From GCA-2712985 sp964515905 (GTDB lineage Bacteria > Pseudomonadota > Alphaproteobacteria > UBA7887): a stretch of DNA of 64,000 nucleotides. The notes below the pieces were generated by a model, which saw only the letters and a list, made by a program, of their open reading frames with translations, searched no databases and was not told the origin of the DNA. The stretch spans positions 33,560 to 97,559 of the forward strand of contig CAZEWK010000097.1 in assembly GCA_964515905.1 (NCBI GenBank), read 5' to 3'. Shown piece after piece: positions 46,647-56,253 of this stretch; position 1 is the stretch's first letter, and the number at the start of each line of letters is the position of its first letter. The translations under genes were made by a program, and so were the position numbers.

Positions 46647-47957
46647 TTAAAGGGGCAATCGCATCAATGCTCTGAGGCCACCTGAACTTGAGTCACCAAG
46701 CAACAATTCTCCCCCGTGATTGCGAACTACATCACGAGCGATTGTTAGACCAAGACCCACTCCCCCGGTTTCCGCATTGCGCGACGGATCAATGCGAAAA
46801 AATGGTTTAAATACGGCTTCGCGGTGGACCTGAGGAATACCTGGTCCATCATCATCAACAGTGATTTCTACTATTCCATTTTTCTTTTTTACTCCCACAT
46901 GAATTTGCTGGCTATAGCGTGCCGCGTTATCAACCAGGTTCGTCAATGCTCTTTTTATGGCGTATCTTCGGACTGTGACACTGTCTGTAATAACTTCGTC
47001 CAAAACTACGTCTGCACCATTACGACAAGCTTCCTCCACCACTTCTTCTAAAATACTCTTTAGAGAAATAAGCACGGACACCTCGCTACCCTCTCCCCGC
47101 GCAAATGCTAAATAACCATCAATCATTTTTTCCATTTCCGACACATCACCTCGTAAACCCGGTGCATACTCGCTCTCTGGCAACATCGCTAGCTGTAATT
47201 TCATGCGTGTCAAAGGCGTGCGAAGATCATGACTAACGCCTGCAAGCATTTCAGTTCGTTGAGTAATCTGCCGCTGTATGCGTTCTCTCATTAGCAAGAA
47301 AGCATTTGCCGCCTGTCGCACTTCTTGCGCGCCTTCGGGTTTGAAATTAAGCACCTGCATGCCCTTACCAAAACTTTCAGCTGCCTGTGCCAAACGCCTA
47401 ACCGGACGAATTTGGCGTCTAAGAAAATAAATAGCGATTGATAATAATATTATTGATGTACCAACCATCCACGCTATAAAAATATACGTTGTAGAGCTGA
47501 ATATCCTTTTCCGTGGAGCCCTAACCTCCAAAACTCCTTCCTCTAATTGCACCCATATGACTACGCTCTTATCATCGGTGGTATCAAAATGAAATGGATA
47601 TGCCAAACGCTCGGGTAAAACTCGTTTTAAAGTCCAATCTACTGCACCGAACGGCCGATGTGGTGGCTTAGAATTAAGTTTCTCACCTTCTTTCCACGAT
47701 ACAGTAAGGGAAAAATTATGATGTGCCCTGCTAATTATCCAATCTCTCTCGGGTCCCGCCGGATATTTCTCTAACGCATCTACCAAAATTGAAATATCAC
47801 CACCTAATCCTAATGCAAGACGACGCCCTACGTCCTCCCAATGGCGGCTGTAAAAAACGAAAGCAGAAACCATTTGCAGCAAAAGAAGGGGTAGCAACAG
47901 AATCAACAGCGACCTGCCAAAAAAGGATACCGGCAATATACGCCTTTTGGTGGCCAT
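46647..47957 (-). CDS. Sensor histidine kinase, EnvZ-like
   Basis: 436-residue inner-membrane kinase. Helices at about residues 15-36 and 157-178 enclose a periplasmic sensor of about 120 residues. HAMP follows (RRQIRPVRRLAQAAESFGKG), then a HisKA domain with the phosphoacceptor H243 in AGVSHDLRTPLTRMKL, and a HATPase_c domain with NLVDNAARYS, DDDGPGIP and GGVGLGLTIARD. The H-box and overall build match EnvZ-type kinases of alphaproteobacteria. Follows the response regulator with a 14-base gap. Signal unknown. Confidence 0.92.
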   Translation of the reverse strand: MATKRRILPVSFFGRSLLILLLPLLLLQMVSAFVFYSRHWEDVGRRLALGLGGDISILVDALEKYPAGPERDWIISRAHHNFSLTVSWKEGEKLNSKPPHRPFGAVDWTLKRVLPERLAYPFHFDTTDDKSVVIWVQLEEGVLEVRAPRKRIFSSTTYIFIAWMVGTSIILLSIAIYFLRRQIRPVRRLAQAAESFGKGMQVLNFKPEGAQEVRQAANAFLLMRERIQRQITQRTEMLAGVSHDLRTPLTRMKLQLAMLPESEYAPGLRGDVSEMEKMIDGYLAFARGEGSEVSVLISLKSILEEVVEEACRNGADVVLDEVITDSVTVRRYAIKRALTNLVDNAARYSQQIHVGVKKKNGIVEITVDDDGPGIPQVHREAVFKPFFRIDPSRNAETGGVGLGLTIARDVVRNHGGELLLGDSSSGGLRALMRLPL

Positions 47958-47971
47958 CAGCCTATGTCCTC

Positions 47972-48709
47972 TTAATCAACTCGTAAAACATAACCCTCAC
48001 CACGCACAGTTATTAGATAACGAGGGTACCGAAGATTGGATTCTATTTTGCGACGCAAACGAGCAATTTGTACATCTACCGTCCTTGGACCAACATTCAT
48101 ATTGCTGGCTAAAAAATCACGCGACACCGGCAAACCCGCTCGCCTCGAGAGTGCTCTCATTAAAGCTACTTCTCCAGAAGTCAACCTTATCAATTCTGTC
48201 CCGTTAAGAAGTTCTCCGCGTTCGGAATCAAAAACGAACTCACCAAACCGTATTACGTTGAGATGTGGTATAGAACTCGCCCGAGATCTGCGCAAAATTG
48301 CATTCAAACGCAAAACTAACTCCCTTGGTTCAAATGGTTTTGCTAAATAGTCGTCCGCACCTCCTTCAAAACCAATTATCCTGTCTTGAATCTCATCCAT
48401 TGCGGTAAGCAACAAAACTGGAATGTCACTCTTTCCTCTTAGATCACGGAGAAACTGAACCCCATCTTCGCCAGGCATCATCACATCCAACACCAATGCA
48501 TCAAAATCAAGGTACGCAATTCGATCGCGAGCATCGGCCGCGTTATCGGCAGTGGCTACCAAAAAACCATTCTCTGACAAGAAATCATGAAGCAGTGCCC
48601 GCAAACGCCGGTCGTCATCGACAACGAGCACATGAGGCTCAGCGAATTCCCTAACATCGGATCCAGATGGGTTCGCACCAATCTTATTTGACTCACTGTT
48701 TGTGCTCAC
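47972..48709 (-). CDS. Response regulator, OmpR family
   Basis: 245-residue regulator. The receiver domain (residues 25-140) has the acidic pocket VVDDD, phosphoacceptor D75 in LVLDVMMPGEDG, and the switch lysine in YLAKPFEP. The C-terminal winged-helix domain contains RTVDVQIARLRRKIE and VRGEGYVL. I chose the GTG at 48709 because GAGGAA lies 5 bases upstream; the frame is open to 48823, but that extension has no conserved features and would reach the next gene. Pairs with the EnvZ-like kinase downstream; target genes unknown. Confidence 0.92.
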   Translation of the reverse strand: MSTNSESNKIGANPSGSDVREFAEPHVLVVDDDRRLRALLHDFLSENGFLVATADNAADARDRIAYLDFDALVLDVMMPGEDGVQFLRDLRGKSDIPVLLLTAMDEIQDRIIGFEGGADDYLAKPFEPRELVLRLNAILRRSRASSIPHLNVIRFGEFVFDSERGELLNGTELIRLTSGEVALMRALSRRAGLPVSRDFLASNMNVGPRTVDVQIARLRRKIESNLRYPRYLITVRGEGYVLRVD

Positions 48710-48823
48710 AGATTCCTCGCAAACGCGAACCGAGAGATCACCCAACACCAAAGAGGTGTGAGATCCTGTTGGATGCAAATTACAGCATGGTAATTCTACC
48801 AGTTCCCAAATTCCGTGAGGCAC

Positions 48824-50083
48824 TCAAGCAAATAGCCCTAGGGTATCAAAATTCCCTTTCAGGATGTTATTTGCTTCACCGCCCATCCATTCATCAATAA
48901 GACTAGCGTATACTCGGCGATAATCTGTAGTATAGATAAGGTTTCCGTCGTCAAGCTCCGTTAAGCTCGGAGGTTCCCCATATTGCCCACCCTTAACTTT
49001 ATTTCCAATAACGTAGACTGGTGTCGCTGTACCGTGGTCTGTCCCTCCACTTGCATTTTCCGGGACGCGGCGGCCAAACTCGGTAAATACCATCACCGCA
49101 ACATCATCGCCCCGACCTATTCGATTCATATCCTCGACAAAACCGTGTATCGGATCAGAGGCATACGCCAATAAACGCGCGTGCAAATCCACCTGATGCA
49201 CGTGTGTATCAAAGTCATTGTTCCGGTATTGGACATAATAGAACTGGGTAGGCATGCCAGAGTCTATTAACGCAGCAACTTTACGCAGATCTTCTGAAAT
49301 TGGCAGTTGCAGCCCATAATCAATAGGCGTCGAATAGGCGGCCCAAGCCTCCCGGACAAAGTCGGCGCTTTTCATTGCGCTTGAAGCAACGCCGCTTACA
49401 AAATCTAAGTTTGGGTTATCTGAGCCAGTGGACCCCGATAACGCCTTTAATAAAGGCATCTGTTCATAACGCCCCACCCGTAAAAATCGCGAAGGATCAT
49501 CAAAAACCAACGGGGTATGGATACGTGACCGTGCGGCAAGCGACTGTTGGCTGGCAATATTGATAATCATATTTTCTTTCGCAGTGGGGCTCAAGAAATC
49601 CGCGGTTCTTCCCACCCAGCCCAGCTTTTCTCCTGCGATCGGGACGCCCGTATGCCAAAACCCCATGGCCGCAAAATGCGATAAAATAGGGTTTTCGTAT
49701 CCGCACCCATGGATCAAAGCAAATCGTCCATCCTTATAGAGGCGCTCAAACCCGCCCAAAGATGGATGAAAGCCAAAGTGGTCATCAATGCGAAGCACCT
49801 TGTCGGCGGCTATACCGATCTTTGGGCGTTGCCGATAATATGCGTCGTCGCCGTAGGGAACTACCGTATTGAGGCCATCGTTGCCCCCATCGAGCTCCAC
49901 CACGACTAGAATTCGTTCTCTATGGGCATTCCCGCTAGGCGGTTTTTTATCTGTATCCATTGCTTGTGCAGCACGCTCAAACACAAATGGCAAACTGGCA
50001 CCTACTCCCAATCCACCAAGACCTTGCTTCAACAATTCCCTGCGGTCTAGCCGAGCCCGTCGTGAAAATATCTGAGCACTCAT
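48824..50083 (-). CDS. DUF1501 protein (Tat-exported, sulfatase-like fold)
   Basis: 419-residue protein with a twin-arginine signal (LDRRELLKQGLGGLGVG). The body has ELDGGNDGLNTVVPYGDDAYY near the N-terminus and VFTEFGRRVPENASGGTDHG toward the end, the hallmark metal-site regions of DUF1501, an alkaline-phosphatase-superfamily relative. DUF1501 genes nearly always pair with DUF1800, as here (48-base gap), and the two are probably co-exported. No reaction is established. Lies upstream of the OmpR-like gene on the same strand, separated by 114 bases. Confidence 0.9.
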   Translation of the reverse strand: MSAQIFSRRARLDRRELLKQGLGGLGVGASLPFVFERAAQAMDTDKKPPSGNAHRERILVVVELDGGNDGLNTVVPYGDDAYYRQRPKIGIAADKVLRIDDHFGFHPSLGGFERLYKDGRFALIHGCGYENPILSHFAAMGFWHTGVPIAGEKLGWVGRTADFLSPTAKENMIINIASQQSLAARSRIHTPLVFDDPSRFLRVGRYEQMPLLKALSGSTGSDNPNLDFVSGVASSAMKSADFVREAWAAYSTPIDYGLQLPISEDLRKVAALIDSGMPTQFYYVQYRNNDFDTHVHQVDLHARLLAYASDPIHGFVEDMNRIGRGDDVAVMVFTEFGRRVPENASGGTDHGTATPVYVIGNKVKGGQYGEPPSLTELDDGNLIYTTDYRRVYASLIDEWMGGEANNILKGNFDTLGLFA

Positions 50084-50131
50084 GACATAATCCTTCGTTA
50101 GTTTAATTCCATGTACTGCATTACAGTTTGC

Positions 50132-51985
50132 TTATGAAAGTTGGTATTCTGGCGTACTCATAATCAAATGAACAAGCATTCGAAGCGGTTCCTCCAAATA
50201 GGTAATTGATGTGGCTAAGTCGTTTGTACCCAATTCATTGTCAAGAAACCATATAAGCCCATCTTGATGCTCCTGAGAAAGTGGCCTACGCAGCAAACGC
50301 TTTTGGAAGTAACGAACTACGTGGGCAGTTGTCTCTAATCCCTCATCGCGAACCATACCCACTAGGTCAATTTCTGCTGGGACCCGAGGAATAGGCTTGA
50401 CTCTCCGCATGGCTTCAACTGTTCCATGATAACCCGCATATCGAGTATTAAACTCTTCGTCTGACAACGCTACCATCATGTCCGAGCTGGACATCATATT
50501 CATATTGTTGTCATCAGCGGCATCGTTATCATCAGCCGCACCAGCGACAGTTGCACTGGTAATATCTTTACCCACATTCAACTTCGTTCCCACATCCCTG
50601 TATATTTGGGTTAGTGCTCGATCTGGAGAGGCATATTCGAATATTGACGGGAATAAAACCTCTCTGGCAAAGTTCCCACGTTCAACTAATGTAGCCGGCG
50701 TAATCCAACTGCGCCCCCCTTCCCAACCAGCAACGTTTGGTGGATACAATAGCTTTTGCCCGAGGGAAGATGTAGCCTGATGAAAATCCGGAACACCAGG
50801 CAAAGAGACCACACCAAGTTTTCGATATGTTGATAACACTAACTGGACCGGACTTTTTATCTGGGCACTATACGCGTGAGGCGCATAGAAATCGCGGGCC
50901 ACAAACATTGCTTTGAGTAGTGGCCTTAGTTCATACCCACCGTTCCGCAACACGGCCGAGAGCTTATCAAGGCGTTCCTGGGGAAGCTCCGCAGCAACAA
51001 AGTAGCGATAAAGTTTTTCAACAACGAAACGCGCCGTGGAATCATGCTGCATAACAATATCAATAATCTGGGTGCCATCGAAATTACCCGTCTCACCAAG
51101 AAACGTCTTATTCTCCTCGTCGTGTAATTCCGCTTTCACTACAAATTTCAAACTGTCGTTCGTCCAACCAGTGAATGCGCGAGCCGCCTCACGAATGTCC
51201 CCTTCGGAATAATTCCCAATCCCCATCGTGAATAATTCTAGAATCTCCCGCGAAAAATTTTCATTCGGACTTCCTTTGATATTTTCCCCTGCATCAAGAA
51301 AAACCAGCATCGCCGGGTCCTGCGCCACTGCCAAAACTAAATCGCGAAAATTGCCAGTACCATGTTTTCGGAACAAATCAATCTGGCGTGCCATCTTTCG
51401 GTAATCTCGCACTTTATCATCTGAAGTCGCAAAATGCCCATGCCAGAACAGAGCTATTTTTTCTTCAAAGGGCCGTTCCGTCATCAAAATCCGTTGCGCC
51501 CAGTACTGCCCTAAACGGTGACTTTCAAGCCGATTTGATCGCAGATAATAAAAATATTTGTTTACAACATGCTGATACGGACGGTCTCCCCCCGGCTTTA
51601 CGGACACTCCCATCGAATGCCCCATGTCCCTTGCCCACTGCACAGCTTCGGCTCGGCTTCTTGGGAAGGGTTCCATGCCAGGGTCAAATATTCCCGATTC
51701 ATCAAATTTGGGCACATGACTGTTGTCAATCGTCTCGTAATCTACCAACCAATCTACTGCCTCCTGGGGACTCATATTTGCTAATCTTTGGATTTGGGCT
51801 GGCGTTCCACCAAAACCGAGTCGTTCCAATAGGTGGCCAGCACGCTCATAAGACCAGTCAGACTGAGTAAGTGGCGTAGGATCACCCTTCCAATTTTCAG
51901 GACCTGCATCAATAGACGCAGCCGATACTATAGAACTTCCCAAAAACGCAGCACTAGCCAACACTACGAGCCAAGGCTTTCGCAT
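50132..51985 (-). CDS. DUF1800 protein
   Basis: 617-residue exported protein with a signal peptide (VVLASAAFLGSSIVSAA). DUF1800 landmarks are ERAGHLLERLGFGGTPAQ near residue 47, FWHGHFATSDDKVRDY, NENFSREILELFTMGIG and PPNVAGWEGGRSWI. Residues about 483-504 form a low-complexity insert of Ala-Asp-Asn repeats followed by methionine-rich NMNMM and SSSDMM, absent from the DUF1800 members I recall. First gene of the DUF1800-DUF1501 pair, divergent from the NosR-like gene. Function unknown. Confidence 0.9.
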   Translation of the reverse strand: MRKPWLVVLASAAFLGSSIVSAASIDAGPENWKGDPTPLTQSDWSYERAGHLLERLGFGGTPAQIQRLANMSPQEAVDWLVDYETIDNSHVPKFDESGIFDPGMEPFPRSRAEAVQWARDMGHSMGVSVKPGGDRPYQHVVNKYFYYLRSNRLESHRLGQYWAQRILMTERPFEEKIALFWHGHFATSDDKVRDYRKMARQIDLFRKHGTGNFRDLVLAVAQDPAMLVFLDAGENIKGSPNENFSREILELFTMGIGNYSEGDIREAARAFTGWTNDSLKFVVKAELHDEENKTFLGETGNFDGTQIIDIVMQHDSTARFVVEKLYRYFVAAELPQERLDKLSAVLRNGGYELRPLLKAMFVARDFYAPHAYSAQIKSPVQLVLSTYRKLGVVSLPGVPDFHQATSSLGQKLLYPPNVAGWEGGRSWITPATLVERGNFAREVLFPSIFEYASPDRALTQIYRDVGTKLNVGKDITSATVAGAADDNDAADDNNMNMMSSSDMMVALSDEEFNTRYAGYHGTVEAMRRVKPIPRVPAEIDLVGMVRDEGLETTAHVVRYFQKRLLRRPLSQEHQDGLIWFLDNELGTNDLATSITYLEEPLRMLVHLIMSTPEYQLS

Positions 51986-52216
51986 GCCGTCCTCCCAAAA
52001 AGAATTACTAATGTGTTCTCTGGTGATTATACACAGATGCGCTGTAGTAACAAAACTTTCGAATTTGACGAACCAAGCCGAAACTTATACGGCTAGATTG
52101 CAAAAGAGGCGACCGAATGTGTATTTTTGGTTATAGAATAGTATTGTCCCTGGTTGGGTCGCCGTTGATTCCCTCATCGATACGGGAATCTACCCTTTCA
52201 AAATCGGTGCCACAAA

Positions 52217-54394
52217 ATGGGTGCTAGAGCGTTACTATATCGAAGTTTAGTCGCTGCCATGGTCCTTGTGATTTTTGGCGGACAGGCCTGGGCAGATAGA
52301 GCAGGTGGCCCTGGGTCTGGAGGAACCCCGCCCCCGAAAGAGAGAGCTGAAAGCCTTATGGACCAGCCTCTTGAAACGCGATTGTCAACTGCTCTTGTGG
52401 AGCAATTGTTCCCTGGGGCAGATGGAATTGCTAGTGTTGAAGGTGACCCGCCGATTGCAACTGTCAGGGACAACGGCGAAACGATTGGTTATCTCTTTTC
52501 TACTCACGAGACAGTACGGCCAACCGGTTATGCGGGAGAGTCTTTTGATATTATGGTGGCACTTGGTATCGACGGCAGAATAAGAGGCCATCGAATGCTC
52601 GAACACCACGAACCACTGATTGGACGTCACAAACTCTCCGGAGACCACCTAGACGAGTTCTTATCAGGACTACACGGCTTAGATCTCGTCACTGCCCAAC
52701 GTTATCGGCCCACCAACTACGATGGCGTCTCCCGAGCAACAGTCAGTGCAGAGGCAATGAGAAGAGCAACAACTGCTTCAGCTATCACCGTGGGCCAACT
52801 AAAAGGTCTGATCTCAGAGAACCGAAGCGGTGTGTGGCTGGATCGTTTCAGTTTTACAGAATACACATGGGATGATTTGATAAAGGACGGTGCCATTCAA
52901 AGCCTTGCCCTAAGCAATGACGATATTCAGATAGCTTTCTCTCAGAATGGATCAGAGTCTGAGTTGAATGCCGAACAAAATCCTGAACAAAATTTTACTC
53001 TCTATACAGCTCTTGTCACACCACCCTCTATCGGGCGTAATTTGTTCGGCTTTAAGGTTTTTCGACAAATGTCGCGTGATATAGAAACCGGAGAATCTCA
53101 GTTAATGATTATATCCTCTGGAAAATATCGATGGCTCCCGAAAAACCCCTGGAAAGAGGAAGTTTTTGATCAAATACATATTGTACAAAATGGAAATGTC
53201 ATACAGCTCCTCTCAAAAAACTTTTATGCCGTCTACAGGCTCTGGATAGATGGCAAGCCGGACCTAGATCAGGGCGGCTGGTTCCGAGTTCCAGCTGATA
53301 GCGGCTTTGATCCGACCCAAGAGTGGACGTTGGAACTAAGTATTTCGCCTGAAACTCTGTCCGGCCTTTCTAAACAATCAGCTTTCTTGTCTATGCCTTA
53401 TAAAATCCCATCTCACTACATCATGGGTACGACAAGCGCTTTAGAAGATGCGGGTTTAAAGAAAGCCGAATACATTGGAATCGGTAATTGGCGGGCAAGC
53501 ACATTAACAGACTGGCAACGCACCTGGATCGACAAACAATGGTCTATCATGGGGCTAATCGGTCTACTCACAGTGACGTCTTTAATAATGCTGCTTAACC
53601 ACCAATTGGCCCGCTCAAGACAGTTACAACGTGCACTTCGCATGCTCGTGCTCAGTATCACGCTTGTGTGGCTTGGTTGGGTAGCCGGAACGCAGCTTAC
53701 CATCCTTAGCGTTATTAATTACTTGACCATTGCCATCCGAGGGGCCGATTGGGATTCCGTTCTTTTTGATCCTCTGTTAGTCATTTTGACGGGTTACGTT
53801 GTTGTAACACTAGTCCTGTGGGGCAGAGGATTGTTCTGTGGCTGGTTATGTCCCTTTGGCGCACTACAAGAGTTGCTCGCCAAAATTGCTTCGTTCCTTC
53901 GTATCCCGCAACTAAATATTCGGCATTCCATACAAAACAAAGCATGGTTGATCAAATATATTCTTGTCACTGGGATTGTCGGTCTAACCTTTTATTCCAC
54001 GCACTGGGCGACACTAGCTGCTGAAGTGGAACCTTTTAAAACAGCTATAACCCTGCAATTTGATCGCTCCTGGCCTTACGTTTTCTACGCTTTATTGTTA
54101 CTCAGCCTCGGCTTGTTTATTGAACGCTTCTATTGCCGTTACTTGTGTCCATTGGGCGCAATGCTAGCGATAGTAGGCCGCTTTCACATCTTTGACAGGT
54201 TAAAACGTCGCCCTGAATGCGGCAGTCCGTGCCACCTGTGCGAGCGGTCCTGCCCCATCGGAGCCATTGCCCCAACAGGTGCCATAGACATGAATGAGTG
54301 CTTACAGTGTCATGATTGCCAGGTAGAGTATTACGACGATACACGCTGTCCACCGCTGGTGCAGGCTAGAAAAATTCAAACCCAGCCCTCATGA
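52217..54394 (+). CDS. NosR-like FMN-binding, polyferredoxin membrane protein
   Basis: 725-residue inner-membrane electron-transfer protein. Signal segment at 10-26; periplasmic FMN-binding domain at about 85-190, with a flavinylation-type site at T175 (VSRATVSAEA). A second periplasmic region follows, then transmembrane helices between about 443 and 640. Cytoplasmic CxxxCP motifs lie at C541/C545 and C640/C644, and two 4Fe-4S sites use C668, C672, C675, C679 and C695, C698, C701, C711. NosR and CPR-like proteins move electrons across the membrane through this layout. No nos genes are present, so a link to the nearby quinoprotein region is possible but unproven. Confidence 0.85.
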   Translation: MGARALLYRSLVAAMVLVIFGGQAWADRAGGPGSGGTPPPKERAESLMDQPLETRLSTALVEQLFPGADGIASVEGDPPIATVRDNGETIGYLFSTHETVRPTGYAGESFDIMVALGIDGRIRGHRMLEHHEPLIGRHKLSGDHLDEFLSGLHGLDLVTAQRYRPTNYDGVSRATVSAEAMRRATTASAITVGQLKGLISENRSGVWLDRFSFTEYTWDDLIKDGAIQSLALSNDDIQIAFSQNGSESELNAEQNPEQNFTLYTALVTPPSIGRNLFGFKVFRQMSRDIETGESQLMIISSGKYRWLPKNPWKEEVFDQIHIVQNGNVIQLLSKNFYAVYRLWIDGKPDLDQGGWFRVPADSGFDPTQEWTLELSISPETLSGLSKQSAFLSMPYKIPSHYIMGTTSALEDAGLKKAEYIGIGNWRASTLTDWQRTWIDKQWSIMGLIGLLTVTSLIMLLNHQLARSRQLQRALRMLVLSITLVWLGWVAGTQLTILSVINYLTIAIRGADWDSVLFDPLLVILTGYVVVTLVLWGRGLFCGWLCPFGALQELLAKIASFLRIPQLNIRHSIQNKAWLIKYILVTGIVGLTFYSTHWATLAAEVEPFKTAITLQFDRSWPYVFYALLLLSLGLFIERFYCRYLCPLGAMLAIVGRFHIFDRLKRRPECGSPCHLCERSCPIGAIAPTGAIDMNECLQCHDCQVEYYDDTRCPPLVQARKIQTQPS

Positions 54395-54545
54395 TTTTTG
54401 GGTCAACGAATGCGTCCTACATCTCACAGCTAAAAGAGAACCAGCGGACCCACCCACCTCAACCTAGCAATGCTCAGAACATTGAAGCCAGAGACAAATG
54501 GAAATCTTGTGTTTTAGATTTAAGAGCAGAAGACAGCGCCATATT

Positions 54546-55013
54546 TTAGTCATCAGGTCGTGGAGCTTGCCATCCTCGCATCACACCGTCTTTAAGTAAG
54601 TCTGGCGGCACATAGTCAATGTAGACTGCCTCAAACTCACCACCCCTACCAGCCTCAAACCGCATCACTTGATTTTCCAAATAAGCAGGATTGCCACGTA
54701 ACCCGACCCATTTTTCGGGATCAAACGGTATTCGAAAGACACGGGGGGTATAATCTTTTCCCAATAAATCGACAAAAAGATAAAGCTTAAGATTTTCCAT
54801 ATCTACTATAGACGATATCACACGGAATTCGTTCTTGGGTTTAAAGGGACTAGCCGCTCCTAGAGAATTAAGATGTGCCATTAGGGGTAACCAAAGTGCA
54901 ATGGCACCCGCGACAACCGCGACAGGCTTGAGCCATCCCCTCTTATAGAAGACAGCTGCCAAGACAATTGATATACAGATTACGTGCCCGGCTAGCATCC
55001 CGACATACGTCAT
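54546..55013 (-). CDS. Two-helix membrane protein, paralogue of the next gene
   Basis: 155-residue protein of unknown family. Two N-terminal helices (about 5-21 and 29-45), then an extracytoplasmic beta-rich domain (FRVISSIVDMENLKLYLFVDLL, PRVFRIPFDPEKW). By eye it aligns over most of its length with the 150-residue protein encoded just upstream; shared positions are the RxWxxP...AGxxALxLP helix, LGxxxPxxPxxxxxVL, and the PF-turn near the end. The pair therefore arose by duplication. Last gene of a four-gene cassette headed by an ExbB-like protein. Function unknown. Confidence 0.65.
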   Translation of the reverse strand: MTYVGMLAGHVICISIVLAAVFYKRGWLKPVAVVAGAIALWLPLMAHLNSLGAASPFKPKNEFRVISSIVDMENLKLYLFVDLLGKDYTPRVFRIPFDPEKWVGLRGNPAYLENQVMRFEAGRGGEFEAVYIDYVPPDLLKDGVMRGWQAPRPDD

Positions 55014-55103
55014 GGCGTTTTCTGCCCGCCCTATAGAACCTCAAACAAAGCCCCAGCGCAAGGCCTCAACAACCACCCAACGTCCGGACTAGCAGGCACG
55101 TAC

Positions 55104-55556
55104 CTACTCGCCCGAAAATGCCCGCTCAAACGTAAATAACGTATCTGGTAAATCTGGCGTTGCACCAGGACTAATGACGAGCATTATACGTTTGAATACA
55201 TCTCTATTTTCGGTCGCTTCTTGAAGTTTTAAAGCGGTATCAAGCTTGAAGGGGACCTTGTAGTGTTGCGGGGCATCTTCTCCCTCCTTATGGACCATGA
55301 CGAAGAACACCTGATCCACCTCATTTACTTCCCAGCCAAGAACCTCATATGTACCATTGGGCGGCCAAGGATCTGGGTAGCCTAACGTTTTAAATGTCAC
55401 ATAAAACGGTAGCCCAAGAGCAAAAACACCAGCCGCAATCGTAATAGGGCGTATCCACCAGCGCCTCAACTCCCCAATAAATAACATTACAAAAAGGAAT
55501 CCAAGGGTTGCAGCAAAAAGTGAATAAAAGACGAGATAATTTAAAAGCTCTGCCAT
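55104..55556 (-). CDS. Two-helix membrane protein, paralogue of the downstream gene
   Basis: 150-residue protein with helices at about 7-27 and 36-54 (LRRWWIRPITIAAGVFALGLP) and a C-terminal domain with YEVLGWEVNEVDQVFFVMVHKE and HYKVPFKLDTA. It is a diverged paralogue of the gene at 54546-55013. Starts 9 bases past the ExbD-like stop, so it is co-transcribed with that gene. The shared hydrophobic pair and soluble domain suggest a membrane complex with the channel proteins, possibly as two different subunits of one ring or plug; this is inference. Confidence 0.65.
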   Translation of the reverse strand: MAELLNYLVFYSLFAATLGFLFVMLFIGELRRWWIRPITIAAGVFALGLPFYVTFKTLGYPDPWPPNGTYEVLGWEVNEVDQVFFVMVHKEGEDAPQHYKVPFKLDTALKLQEATENRDVFKRIMLVISPGATPDLPDTLFTFERAFSGE

Positions 55557-55565
55557 TACCTAGTC

Positions 55566-56159
55566 CTAGCGATGAGCAAGAATTGCCTTCTTTAAGTTGT
55601 GTATACTGTCAGGGATCAAATCTCCATCCCGATCGAGAGAAAACCGCACAATCGTAATCTCATCTTTCCGGCGCTTCATGAGAATCTCTCCTGAAAATAT
55701 TTCGCCTATATCTCCTTTCCCAGTAACTCTTACCTGCACAGGCACGGGGAGTGGTTCATCATACTCACTATAAAGGTGCAAGTTGATAGCGTATTCACCG
55801 GGGTCCAAATGCCGAATCGACATCCACTCGTAATTGAGTTGGGATGAATCATTAATTATGCCTCGATCATCTCGTTCTAAATTGAGCGACGGACCCGCCG
55901 CAAAAATTCCCCAGCCTACAGGCTGACCATCCGGACCCATTCCCCACAAGTCAACATCGTAAGCGGTCCCTGACGGCCAGGTAGCCTCAATGAGGATCTC
56001 CGTGCGCAAAGGCACTTCTTCCGGATTGTTTATGGGATTAATCAAAAATGTAAGCAGAAAAATGACGACGATAAGGCTGAAGACCATAAGAAACAGCACG
56101 TCTCGAAATGCTATCCCTGCGGGATCACGTTCCTCGCCAAAGAACTCAAAAGGATTCAT
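55566..56159 (-). CDS. ExbD-like anchor with a novel periplasmic beta-sandwich domain
   Basis: 197-residue protein. Residues 16-40 read AFRDVLFLMVFSLIVV, matching the ExbD/TolR transmembrane helix with the proton-carrying aspartate (here D20). The rest differs from ExbD: it has GTAYDVDLWGMGPDGQPVGWG and PGEYAINLHLYSEYDEPLP, which resemble Ig-like or DUF2135-type beta-sandwiches rather than the ExbD periplasmic fold. Gene order ExbB-like then this protein supports an ExbB/ExbD-type proton channel. The assignment rests on one helix and context, so it is moderate. Confidence 0.65.
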   Translation of the reverse strand: MNPFEFFGEERDPAGIAFRDVLFLMVFSLIVVIFLLTFLINPINNPEEVPLRTEILIEATWPSGTAYDVDLWGMGPDGQPVGWGIFAAGPSLNLERDDRGIINDSSQLNYEWMSIRHLDPGEYAINLHLYSEYDEPLPVPVQVRVTGKGDIGEIFSGEILMKRRKDEITIVRFSLDRDGDLIPDSIHNLKKAILAHR

Positions 56160-56253
56160 TGCCTTCGATCCCTTCTATCCATTTTCCTTACCAGTTTCCA
56201 GAGTTTCCAACCGGTTTATCTCTGTTATCCACGTGGAAACCATAAGCAAAATG

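Noticed and set aside
56177..56242. 22-codon frame between the ExbB-like and ExbD-like genes
   Set aside because: No start signal, and composition unlike a membrane or secreted peptide; probably chance.
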